Positions 31,529 to 44,406 of a DNA stretch of 64,000 nt are shown piece by piece. The stretch is from Piromyces finnis (lineage: Eukaryota; Neocallimastigomycota; Neocallimastigomycetes; Neocallimastigales; Neocallimastigaceae). A model generated the notes under the pieces. It worked only from the letters and a program-made list of their open reading frames with translations. It had not been told where the DNA came from and ran no database searches. Positions within the stretch are counted from its first letter, which is position 1. Each line of letters starts with the position of its first letter. A program made the translations under genes and the position numbers. The stretch lies in assembly GCA_002104945.1 (NCBI GenBank), contig MCFH01000085.1, positions 94,736 through 158,735 on the forward strand, read 5' to 3'.

Positions 31529-33454
31529 ATTGAACTACTTATTTTATTCGAATTATATATTTAATATATTTATAATTATGATTTAGTTTTACATGAATTA
31601 TAATTTTTTGACAAAATAAAGAATTTTAATATATATTTATATAATGTTATAATTGAAATTGATTTATATTATATAAATAATATACATACTTTGATGTTTA
31701 TTGAAATATTTTAATCTATTTATATATGTACAATAAAAGAAATTTTCTATAATTTCTATTTTTTCTTTCCTTTTTTAAATTTCTTTATAATTTAAAAAAA
31801 AATCTTTATAATAATCCTTTTTTATTATTAAAAAAAAAGGAAATGTTTCTTTTTTTAACAAATTATTTAAAAGAAAATATTTTTTTTTTGCTCTTTTTTT
31901 TTTTCAAATTAAAAGCTATAATACAACTTTTCTTTTTTTAAAAATAAAAATTAATTATAATTTCGTTTATAAAAAAAAAATCTAGAAAGAAAATTTTTTC
32001 GGTTTATATATAAAGCACTTTTTGGTAGTGTTTATTAAACTTTAAAATTATATAAAGTTTACTTTAGGGAAAAAAAAAAAAAGATTTAAAGATAGTAAAG
32101 AAAATAAGAAAAAAAATTTTAAATAAAAAAAAAGAAAATTTAAAAAAATAAAATAATAAAAAAAAAAAAATTGTAATTATACTAAATAAATGAATAAATA
32201 AATAAATTATTAAATAAATAGATTATTAAATAAATAAATAGATAGATAAGTAGATAAATAAAGAATGATTGTTTTTTTTTCAATTGAACAAAAAATATTA
32301 AAACCTTATTTTTAATAATTCTAAAGAATCATTTAATTTATATTTAATATAATGTTTAGGAATAATTAATATAATTAATGAATTTATATTAAATAAAGTT
32401 TATTATTCCTTTTTAATTATATTAAATATTCATATTAATTATTTATTAATTCTAATTATTCAATATTCTGAACTTTTTGAATTTTTACGATTTGTTTCTT
32501 TTATTTTACTATTATTAGCAAGATAGAAATAAATTTATTTGTTAATTTAATGTATTAAACAAAATTAAAAGAAATAAATAGTAAAAGGTGAAATAATAAT
32601 TATAATTATCTTTCGATAATAAAAATAATTATTTTGTATTATACTTTGTTGTTGAATGATTTATTATATCTTAATATATGAGCAATTCTATTAATATATA
32701 TGAAATTAAATTGATTTTATAATTTTTTATATAAAATAAATTAAAATTTATTAAAAAATTTAAATAAAATTCATATATTTTATTCGCTATTTACAATTTA
32801 ATTAAACTCATTACACTATTTATTAATTGTGTTATAAACTAATTAATTAGTAATAATAAACAAATATATTATAATATATTATCTATACAATTGTATATAA
32901 TTAATAAACAATATAAACAATTAGTTATTGTAATATTGTTAATATATTATTGTAATATGTAATTTAATTATTCTATTTCTATAATAATAAATAATTTCTA
33001 TTTGAATTTGGTCCATAAGTGGTCAAATTATAACATATGAAAATGACTATTATTATTATTATTATTATTATTATTATCACTAATGTATACATCATTTAAC
33101 GTAAATAAGGACTTATTTGATGGTTAAAAGATATTTTCCTTTTAATGAATAGAATTAGAGAAATGAGTCAAAATATTAATCATTATAGAAATAAACAATT
33201 TAATTTTAATTCTTTAATTATTATTCTTTAAAATTAAAATTTATAAAAAATTTAATATATAAAATTTTAATTACTTCATATTTAAAAATAATATTTAATA
33301 GAAAAATAGCGGCCATTTTTATATTTGTTCTTTATTACTATAATAATAATGATACTAATTAATTATTAATTAATAATTATTAACAGCATTATTCCTAATT
33401 CTATAATTTAATATTTCAAAAAAATTAGTATTTTATTCATTAAAAAAAAAAAAG

Positions 33455-33511
33455 AAAAAGAATTTGAAAATAGTAATAATAGTAATTTTTTGCTATTTTC
33501 AAATTCTTTTT
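33455..33511. repeat. Perfect inverted repeat / hairpin
   Basis: The 19-bp arms 33455-33473 and 33493-33511 are exact reverse complements around a 19-nt loop. No ORF overlaps it. Its nature is unknown. Confidence 0.6.
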
Positions 33512-34509
33512 TTTAATCTTATTACTTTATCAATAATAATAATTGTTTTTTTTTTTGGATTTTCTATTCATAGATAAGATTACACAAACTTTAAATATTA
33601 ATATTTTTTAATTTATTGACCATGTTATCTTGAAACTATGTTTATTAATAAAAGTAACAATTTTGGTGACATTTTGTGTAAAATGAACCGAAATTTTAAG
33701 AAATAATAAATTAATTTTTATATTAATTTTAAAAAAAAAATTGGCATTTTACTTTCAAGAAAAGTTTTTATTTTATTTGTCACAAAAACAAAAGAAAAAA
33801 AAAAGTTTATACTTTTTCTCTTCATATTTTATTCATTATATGCACTTTCTTCATATTTTTATTTAATAATACTTGTAATAAAATAATAATATTAATAGCT
33901 GATTTATAAAATCAAAAAAAGCACTATAAAAAAATTTATAATTAAATTATTATCTTTATCTCAACATTTGATTGCTTTTTAGTGATGTAATCAACCAAAA
34001 ACTTTATATTATCCAATTACTATTAATTTTATATCAACTTTTAATTACTTTATTTAAATAAAAAAAAAGTATTATTATTAATACAATTATACGTTTTTTT
34101 CTATTTATATTTATAGCCTAAATTGTAATTGAAATTTAATATTTTAATTATAAAAATATTAATAATTGCACTTTATAATAAGAATTTTAAAAGATAATAT
34201 TATTAATAGTAAAAATATATTTATAATATTCCATTAATTCTATTAATTAGATTTATTGTATGAAAATTCAAATATCAACTCTATTGAAGAATATATAGAT
34301 TTATACGAATATTTATTTGCGGCTCTTAAATTTATTATATTCATTATATACAATATTATATTGTTTTATACTATTTATTTATAACTTTTCTTATAAATTT
34401 ATTATCTTATATTACTTTGGTAATAAAAAATAAGATCATTTTATGGAATGCATTATCATCATTTATTGTCATGACTAATATTATTTATGTATTATATTTA
34501 TAGAAAAAT

Positions 34510-34880
34510 GTTAATTACCCATTGAATAACAATGAAAAAAGGCTTAAAAAAAGAATATCCAAATTATTTAAAAAACGGCAAGAAATTAATTTTAAATTTT
34601 TAAAAAAAAAAGATCTGCTAGTTTAATTTTATTTTTATATATTAATTTATTTTTAATTTATTTATAAAGCATTAATTACTATAAAAGTATTTTTACGGTT
34701 AATATTGGTGTAACAAAAAATGATAAAGATATCGAAAATAAATTAAATAGAAGTTTATCAATTAAAGCTTTTTTTAATAATATTGAAGTTACTTAAAAAG
34801 CTATGAATAATAAAACTATTACTATAATGTCTTTTACCATCATTTTAAAACAAAAAAAAATAAAAAAATGGTTATGAGTT
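34510..34880 (+). pseudogene. Decayed coding-like stretch, possibly a kinesin fragment
   Basis: Two pockets read as protein but are broken by stops. The first, about 34512-34624, gives NYPLNNNEKRLKKRISKLFK and beyond. The second, about 34688-34876, includes IENKLNRSLSIKAFFNNIEV, a TAA at about 34794, and then MNNKTITIMSFTIILKQ. The last string loosely resembles the kinesin switch-1 region and the strand after it (MN...SS...IFTITLKQ), as seen in the intact kinesin of this window. The match is weak and the stretch may be chance A-rich coding. Confidence 0.25.
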
Positions 34881-35751
34881 ATGGAGAAAAGAAGATAATT
34901 CAGCTAATAAAAATAAAAATTAAATTGATAAAAAAGTTTTACAATTTGATGAAATAGTAAAATCTTTGGCAATTGATCTAATTTTATAAACTTTACTTTG
35001 GTTAAATGATTTTATGTGTATCTTTATATTAATTTCTTTTCATCTTTAAAAGAATTGCCTTTTTTTTTTTTTCAGTTGTCTCTTCTTTATTGTTTCTGTT
35101 TTATTTTTTCTTTCTTTTTTTATTTTTTTTTTATGAAAACTTTTTTTTTTTTAATTATAAAACAATTTCTACATTCGTATTAATATAAATATGAATATAA
35201 TCTAAAATGGAATTTTATAAAGTCTTTTTGATGAAATATGAAATTGTAAAGTTAAAACCTTTTTTAAATTAAAAAGACGATGTTTTAAGGATTAGAAGAA
35301 TTTTTTTGTATTTATAGAATAGAATTTCTAAAAGGTTAGAAATTAAAATAAACAACAAAAAAAGTGAATATTTAATTAATACTTCATTTTAAATAATTCA
35401 TTCTTTGTAGATTGTAGTGAAATAATACATATATATTTGTTAATTGTTCTTATTTTTTAAGTCAATTCAAGTTTTTACAAATCAAATAGGATTAAAATAA
35501 AACTATGCTATGTATTAAATTCTTGTCTTTTTATTCATTAATTCTACCATATGTTTTTTCTCTATTTATACCTAATTCTAAATGAAATAATTATTTATAA
35601 AAATATAAAAAAATAAGAGAAATAAAAGTATTAACTTTTTAATAAAATAAAAGAAAAAAAGAATTTAATTTTAAATAATATTATAATATTAAAAAAGAAA
35701 AGAACAAACTCCAAAACATAAAAATATTTTTAAAATGCAATTCTATATAAA

Positions 35752-35963
35752 CTATAAATGCATTTAAAAGTATATATAATGCTAGACAATAGATCATAAT
35801 AAATACATATATATTTAAATCCAATACTTCAGAGAATGATCCGTGCAGTCAAGCTCACTCCTCTTCTCTGTCCGTATTTTATTTAAATATATATATATAT
35901 ATGAAAAAAAAAAAAAAAGAATATTGATATCAATTATCTTTATACTTTTAAATGCATTTATAG
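35752..35963. mobile_element. 212-bp fold-back element (MITE-like) with nested stems
   Basis: The ends are a perfect 23-bp inverted repeat (35752-35774 and 35941-35963). Inside is a second inverted pair around ATTTAAAT (about 35811-35826 and 35873-35889), then CAGAGAA/TTCTCTG (7 bp), around a GC-rich core at 35830-35875 that stands out from the AT desert. The length, terminal inverted repeat and lack of coding fit a MITE; a structured RNA gene is the alternative. No clear target-site duplication was found. Confidence 0.5.
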
Positions 35964-36198
35964 CCCGATATATTAAATTATAGATAATAATATATTCTGA
36001 TTAATATGATATTAAAAGGATAAAAAGGTCTATTGCATAATAACATATATCATATATATAGAGAGAGTTTTTGAAAAACTAACTTTTTTTTTTGTTATTA
36101 TTCTATAGAGATTTTTTTAAAGAATTATTATTATTATTATTTAATAATAAACATAATAAACATAATAATTATAATAATAATAAACATAATAATAACAT

Positions 36199-36397
<199 letters not shown>

Positions 36398-37277
36398 AAT
36401 TTCTTAAAGAATTAAAAAAGCTACATTTTTATTTATTATTATCAATATATTAAAAAAAAAAAAAGAAAAAAGAAAAAAGATTGGGAGAGTTTTGTTTTAT
36501 AAAAATTATTATAAAAAAATAATTATTAAAAAAACTTTATAAAGCTTAAAAATAATAATTGATATACATATTTGACGGATATAAGACATTTCAATAATTA
36601 ACCACTCATTAAAAAAAAAAAAGTAATTATGATTAATATTTTTTACTTTTCTTTAACTTTCATATTTAATTAAAGTTCATAATAATAATTCAAAGGTAAC
36701 ATCAAATGAATTATAATATAAATATCTAAACAAATTTATTTCTACCAATTTTTTTTACAAAACTATATTCATTATAAAAAAAAAAGGTAAACTTTATGAA
36801 AATTTTAATTTTAAATAAATGATTAATTATATAGTTTTTATTATGTATATTACTTAATATTAGTAATTATTAAGAATATGATATCAAATAGAAAATAGTA
36901 ATTATAATAATATGGATTAAATTATTAATAAACTTTATTTTTTGATACATAAAATTATACCTTTAATTCAATTTTAAATTATATTTATGTTTTTTACATT
37001 GACAATCCTTTTTTGTAATAATTATTAATTGCTTATTATAATATTATGATAATTATTATTTTCTCATTAGCATTATTAAATATATAATAATTTTATAATT
37101 TAAAATTTTTAATTTCTTTTTTTCTTTTTTTTTTTTTTTTAAAGATTAATAATTATTAAATAAATTACATTTTTGGATTATATATATAAAATTATTATTA
37201 TTTTTTCTCTATTTTAGAATATATATAACAAAAACTTTTATAAAAAAAAGTAAAAAAGAGCAAGAAGTATATATAGA

Positions 37278-38003
37278 ATGATATATAAAAACTTTAATAG
37301 AATACTATGGTTCATTACCATAGTTACATTATGGATGTTTGCTAATGCTAAAACTGGGGTATCTCGTATGAAAGCATTAGTACTTTACGCTCAATTTCCA
37401 ATGAAATCTATCACCAATTCATTAAGATCTTATGATATTGATTACCAGGAATGGGATGTCACAAAATTAAATGAAAATGAAAAACTTACACCAAAATTAT
37501 ATGATGATGGTAAAAGACCAATTTATTTTATGATTATTATTGATGGTAGTTTAGAAATTTATAATCCAGATAATAATGTTTGGGAATCTGTTCTTTCCTT
37601 AGATCAATGGAAGGAATTAGATGATTATGAAATGGCTAGTCATGCTAGACGTGTTATTGTTAATAATTTTACAAAACCAAAAATTGAAGGTCAATACATT
37701 TATTATGATGAAAAACAAATGATTACTCAAGATGTCGTTAGTGCCAGTAATAATTATGCTTTAAAGATATTTAATGATGCTAGAATTAAGAGATCTGCTC
37801 CATTAACTTCAGAAGGGTAAATATATTTATAAATCAATTATAATAATATAAAAATGTATTTATAGGATTCTAAGTATATATATATTTCTATTTCTTTAAT
37901 CTCTTAAATATATATATCATATATATTAATTTTTTTCTTTATATTATTTATCTATATAATTTGTATATTTTTGAATTTTTTTATTCATTATCCCTTCATA
38001 TCA

Positions 38004-38034
<31 letters not shown>

Positions 38035-40760
38035 AAAATTATTCAATACTACAATTATTATTACTATATAAATACATATATATATATATATACATATTTA
38101 CTACTAACCTATCACCAATAATAAAACCATTTATTAATATTATTTTAATAAAAATGGTTAAATTTTTTTTTTTACTTTGTATAATTCAAATGATATACTT
38201 TATATTTTAATGATACAATCCAATTTTATTTTCATTTATTTCATTTTCATTTATTTCATTTATTATATGAATTTAATAAATATGAATCGATAGTCTTGTT
38301 CATTCTGGTTTAGAATACTCAAAAGATAAAGGTATTATTCCAATTTTATATTTTAAACCTACAAAATCTGTCATTAAAAAAACATTAGCAGCAGCTATTA
38401 TAAATCAAGAAGATGGTCGTGAAATCTTTTCATTCTTTATTCAATTCACAGAAGATTCACTAACTTCTACAATGCTTAATCATCTTTGGATTATCTGGGC
38501 TTCACGTAGTCTTATTCCGGGTCATCGTAGAGTTTTCTTTAATCCACAAATTGAAAATGTTTTCCTTTCCTCTCGTATTGTTGATGAAACTATGGAAGAT
38601 CGAGGGGTCACCGTAGATAACTTTGAAAATGCACTCTCCAAAAAATACCGTTCTTCTGTTCATGATTTCGAGAAAATAATTGAATTTGTCAAGAATCTCA
38701 ATAAAAATGGAGATATGACCGTAGGTTCTAAACTTCAAATTGAATTAGCCTTCAATGGAGATGGTATTCATCAATACCTTGATTCCATAGATACACCTTC
38801 TCATGATATTCATGCTAGATCCACTGAAGGAAAGCTTGTTGCAATTGTTGGTAATAAAATTTTAAATGCTAGTTCAAAATCTCAAAAAACAGAAAAAGAA
38901 ATTCTTTTAGAAGAAATTTCAAAGTATTGGAATACTCGTCATGAAACTTTATCCGAGGATGAACTTTTCAATTTCTTTAACGATATCAATATTCGTAAAG
39001 AATTTAATTGGGTTTCAAACACCTTTTCTAACGATGTTTTCGTCAATACCACTCAAAAGGAAGTTCGTGATGAAGTTCTTAATAATCTCGAAGTTGCCAT
39101 GCATTTAGGCCTTTTAAGTAAAGATTTAAGTAATTCAGAAAATTGGTGGTCCAAAGGAAGTATAGGAACCAAAGGTTCTTTAGGTTTCACAGATCAAACG
39201 GTCGTCAATACATTTAAAGATTTTAACATTCACTACGGTTTGGGCAACAGACATCGTGAAGATATTGTTAATCATGATAATGACTACTTACCATTCATTT
39301 CCCCATTTAACAATTTTTATGTCATTCCAAGAGACAAACGTCTTGCCTTAAGATGGTCTTCTTCTCCCCTTCAAACCATTTGGCTCTACAAAAAATTCTA
39401 CAAGGAAGACTATTTTTCCGAAACTACCAATACAAAAAAATCACTCGATGAGAAGGAATTAAATCAACAAAACCTTTCAGATTGGTTTAAGATTTTAGAT
39501 ATTGAATCGGAGGATGCAGTTCAATCCCTTCTTAGCCTTAAACATGATCCATTTGTATTTAATCAAGCCAACATTAGAATTAACGATAGTAAAACCAATG
39601 ATAATAATAGTATTATGGCTCAATGGCTTCAAGCAACCATTCAAAAATACAATGCTTACGTTCACTGGCCAATGATATCTTCAAAATCAGATGATCTCGC
39701 CAAATATTATGTTGATCGTGCTCTTCGAAAGGATTGTGGCATTGAATACAGTTATTCGCATAATGAAACTCACATTTTAAGTATTCAAGTTGTTTCTCGT
39801 CAAGCTTGTCGTGTTCCTATCACTGTTGCTGAAGGTGTTAAGAAAAATCTTGAGGATAATGCTTTTACCTATGAAAAGATTGGTAATGATCCTTTAACTG
39901 TATGGATTGATTTACCAGGGGATAGTGTAACCAAAATTATTCCATTAGAACCAGCCCTTTCCTATAACGATCGTTCTATCTTCCATTTATCTGGTGATTC
40001 AGAATTTGATGCTGTTGACAGCGGCACTGAAGGTGATGATGAAACAGAAGAAAACCCAGAACAAAAGATTATGGAAAAAATTAATGTTATTACCAAACCT
40101 GTGAAAAAAGTTGGAAAATCAAAATCTAAGTCTACTATTTTAGCCTCAACCACCACCACCTCTACTAAACCATTGACAACACAAACATCCACTCCAACTA
40201 CCAATAGTATTAAGTCGAATATGGAAAGAATTTTAAATAGTCATCGTCGTATTGATAAAAGATCTGAAATAGATCCCCCATTCGAACATCACATGGCTTC
40301 CGTCGAAGATATTTATAATAAAATTATTCAAGAACACCGTCCACACAACGAAGAAATGAGAGAAAGAATAACAGATGATGAATTCCGTATTAGACATAAA
40401 GAAGCTTTTGAACGTATGTTAGATCATGTCGATAAAATGAAGGAACCTCATCATGAAATGTTTAAAAAAATATTTAAGGAAAGACTTAATAGAATAAAGG
40501 AAGAAGAAAATCATGAGCAATCACAAAAGAATGAAAAGGAAACAGCAGTAACAGATGAATCACAACCAAAAGAAAACATAATTCGTAGATCCAACCAAAA
40601 ATTATATCGTAGAAATGAAGTTGTTGAAGATATCAATCCAAATTATTATATTTCTGAAATGGAAAGTGGAAGAAGAGCACAAGAAGCAATGAATATAAAA
40701 TTTATGAAAATTAATGATATCTATTTGAAAAAAGCTAAACAAGAACGTGATAAGCAATAA
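37278..40760 (+). CDS. Agd3-like secreted protein, probable pseudoenzyme, two exons
   Basis: Exons 37278-37816 and 38294-40760 (donor GTAAAT, acceptor ATAG) give 1001 aa. A signal peptide or anchor covers about 1-24 (ILWFITIVTLWMFANA). The body to about 620 resembles fungal Agd3, the extracellular deacetylase of galactosaminogalactan: MKALVLYAQFP near the start, LNHLWIIWASRSLIPGHRRV, VGSKLQIELAFNGDGI, KEFNWVSNTFSNDVF, and LKHDPFVFNQANIRI. As I recall the family, an Asp-Asp pair and an HTFTH-type motif bind the metal. Here these read Glu267-Asn268 and NTFSN (422-426), so both metal-binding His appear replaced. The C-terminal ~300 residues are Thr-rich, then highly charged and helical, with dibasic KR/RR sites (for example IDKRSE) that a Kex2-type protease could cut. 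It may bind rather than deacetylate a wall polysaccharide, which is inference. Confidence 0.8.
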
Positions 40761-43700
40761 AAAATAATTATGCACTAAAAAACAAAGAAAAAGAAAAACC
40801 AAAAAAAAAAATATATATAAATGTTTATTAAAAATTATTTTAATTACCATATACAACTCTTTTAATGACCTTATATAGAGCAACATATATATTACTCTAT
40901 ATAGAAATTAAAAATACCTATATTTTCCATATCTATACACATTCCATATACAATTTATTAGGGATAATCCAAAAGATATTTTTTATTACTATTACTAGAT
41001 ATAAGTAATTTAATTTAATATTTAATTAGTACAGTTGTTTTTTTAATAAAATATAAAATCTAAATGCAGTAAATAAAATAAAATAAAATAAATATAATAT
41101 TTTTTTTTATATTACAAAACAAAATAAATAAATATTTTATTATAATTATAAACCAAGAAATGGTTTACAAAGTTACAGAGTAGTGAAATATTAACAATAT
41201 TTTATACTATAAAATATTTTATTTTCATATATAAAAAAAAAACCTCTTAATACTATTAAATAGGTGTCTTTTTTTTTTTTATCAAAACAAATCTCTTAAT
41301 TCTTTTCTTATTTCTATTCATAAAAAAATACTTTTAAAGCATATATCTATTTCTTAATGTTTCCACGTGGCTGTATATCAGCTGTTATACTGCCTGTCTA
41401 CATAAATAGAAAGCCTGATTTTTGATTGAATAGGGAATATTTTGAAAAAGTAGGTTCATTGGTAACATTAGCAATAAATTGAAATGTAAATTAATATACG
41501 AAATATTATATAGATATATTTATTATGAATAAATTTTATTTTTTTGTATAATAAAAATTTCCTTTTTTACCTGTAGAAATTTAATATATAATTATTATAT
41601 CTTAATTTATGGTAAAGTATACTCATACATATATTATTAATTAATGGATGATGTTTTAATTATTAAAAATAAACTCTAACATACACCAAAAAAGGAAATA
41701 AAATTATGAATTAATTTATTTTTTAAAAAAAATATTTTGTGTATTTAATAAAAATAAAGTTTTAAGTAATATATTATACAATCAATTATAATATATAATC
41801 AATTTATTTTTTTTGTAGATTTTTTTTTAAAAAAATAACAAAAGAAATTTGACTAACTGAATCAACATGACAAGTCGAAGAGGTGCCTTTTTTTTGGGAC
41901 AGATAAAAATTTTATGGTTATTGTCATTAAGGCATAAAAATTTTGTTGCGTTTTGTTAGTACAATAAAATGTTTTGCCTAAGTCTAGAATAAAATCACAA
42001 TTAACTTTCTTTTTATTTAATTCCACCTTCAAAAGAAAGATAATTCAATGTAATATTAAAAAATTATAAAGGTTGTTGGCCTAAATTTTATAGATATAAA
42101 AAAAGAAAAGTTTTTTTTTGTGAGAAATACATTTATTTGTTTTATAATTTTATTTATTTATTTTATATAGAAATTATTTACTTATTCATTTACATTCATC
42201 ACACAGTCAGATGATATATTTTATAAATTCAATTTCAATTTATTTCAATTTATAAATAATTCAATAAATCTACACTCATAACTTATATTACATTATACTG
42301 TAATATATAATATAATTAAATATTTCAAAAATTGAATTATAATGACTATATTGTAATATATGAAAAATTAAATTATGATATTAATTTATATGTGCGATTT
42401 AATTAACATATATCAAAAAAATCAATTTTCCAATATGTATATTAATAAATTAAAAATTCAAATTTTAATTGTTAATATTTTATAGATTTAATTACAGTTA
42501 TATTATTATACATTTATTCTATATTATAATTAATTTTAATATATATTATGTGTTTTATAAAATAAATTAAATTTAATATTTATACAACTATTATAATATA
42601 TTATAATATATTATATGTTAATTAAAATATAATTACAATGATAATACAATTAAATTTTCTTAATTAAAAATTATCAAATTCATAAATTTGTGAATTCTAT
42701 AATAAGTAAATGAATAAAAACTTTTAAATAAATAAATTATTATAAATAAATAAATAAATAGATGAATAAATAACTAAATAAATAAATAAATAGTTAACTA
42801 AATAGAGTGATAGAATATTAAGTCTATTTAAATAATAATAAAATAAATAATAAGTGATTCATTATTTCATTATTTCATTCCTAAAAGATGTTTTTTTATT
42901 TTATTATTATAATAATAATAATAATGAAACTGGTTGTAGCTTATTAATAATAAAAACATTGAATGAATAGATTTAGATTTACAATATGTTTATATTTTAC
43001 GCCATATTAATAATTTTTGTTTATTTGTATTTAATTATATAATTATATTCATTCATTTATATATATTGTATAATTTATTTACATAAATTTTATTCATTTA
43101 TATATACTATATAATTTATTTAAAATATTTTATCTATTCATTTATTTAGCATTATACGTTTTTTTAATTAATTTATTATATTATTTAAATTGATTTGCAA
43201 TAAATAAAAAATTTATTACAATAAAAATTTTAATTTTTTTTTTACTTTTTTTTTTTTTTTTTTTTGATATTTACTTTGATCCATTAATAAAAATTTATAA
43301 AAAAAAGAAAAGCCTATTTTATATTTAATAATAATAAAAAAAGGCGATTGATTTGGATTCATTTTATTTATTTAAAAAAAAAAGTATCGAATTATTATTA
43401 AAATAATCGATGAAGATAATCCAATCAATAAAGTAATAATAATAAATACAAAGTAACATTTGTTTTTACTTATAACAATACATTCATTAATTTAAGATTT
43501 GATTTCAAAATCAAATATAAAAATCAAATATAAATATATATTATTCATTGATTTTTGAATTTCCTATTTTATTTAAAAAAAAAAAAATTGAATATACAGT
43601 TTTCTATTATATATATATATATTAGACATTAACCGTTTAAGAAATAGAAAAACAATATTCATATTATTCATATAAAAAAAAAGTTTGAATAGATTAAATT

Positions 43701-44406
43701 AATTAAATAAATAATAATAACAATTAAAAAAAAAAAAAAAAAACATCTTTTTCATTTTAAGTAACTTTTTTTTTATTAATCGAGGGAAATCAATTAATTA
43801 TTAATTTTCTTCCTTTTGAAATAAGATAATTTTTAATTTTAAATTGTATTACAACTTACAACAATAAAGCTTTTTTTTCTTTTGGAAATTTAAGAAAGAA
43901 AAAAACTTTTAAATATCATATCTTTTCTTTATGTGAAATTAAGATAAACAAAATAAATACTTTTATTATATCAAAAACATAAATAAAATATATTTTATTT
44001 AAAATAATAAAAAGTATTGTACAATAACTAAATTATTTTTTTTAAAAAAAAAAAGTTTTATAGAAAGACGTATAAAGGTAAATATATTTCATAAACAAAA
44101 AAATAATAAGAGAACAATATCATTAAAATCAAATTTATAAAAGAATAATAAATTAAATAAATATTTAAATAATTAAAAATTTATTAATGTTTTTTTTATT
44201 ATTATTATTTCTTAAATAATCTATTATTATTGTATTTATAGTGTAAACAATAAATATTAGACTCAATAAAGTATTATCTTTTTATTAATACTAATAGATA
44301 AAATCTTTTTTCAACAATTTTGAAAACGATTAAATAAAAGTAATTCAATACTTATCAATTCATAAATTAAAAAAAAAAGATTATTATATTATATATAAGG
44401 AACAAA
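40761..44406. other. AT-rich intergenic region
   Basis: No gene recognised. Slightly higher-GC patches at 41355-41425 and 41855-41995 have no coding frame. A fold-back at about 43340-43435 pairs a GGATT-containing arm with AATCCAATCAAT and has a nested ATCGA/TCGAT pair. The remainder is A/T tracts. Confidence 0.6.

Noticed and set aside
38292-38740. Separate gene starting at the ATG at 38472
   Set aside because: The frame is open upstream to a good acceptor at 38293 and joins the 37278 exon in phase; the joined protein follows the Agd3 order.
41340-41995. GC-richer patches suggesting a gene or RNA
   Set aside because: No open frame, no tRNA or snRNA signature, no repeat found.
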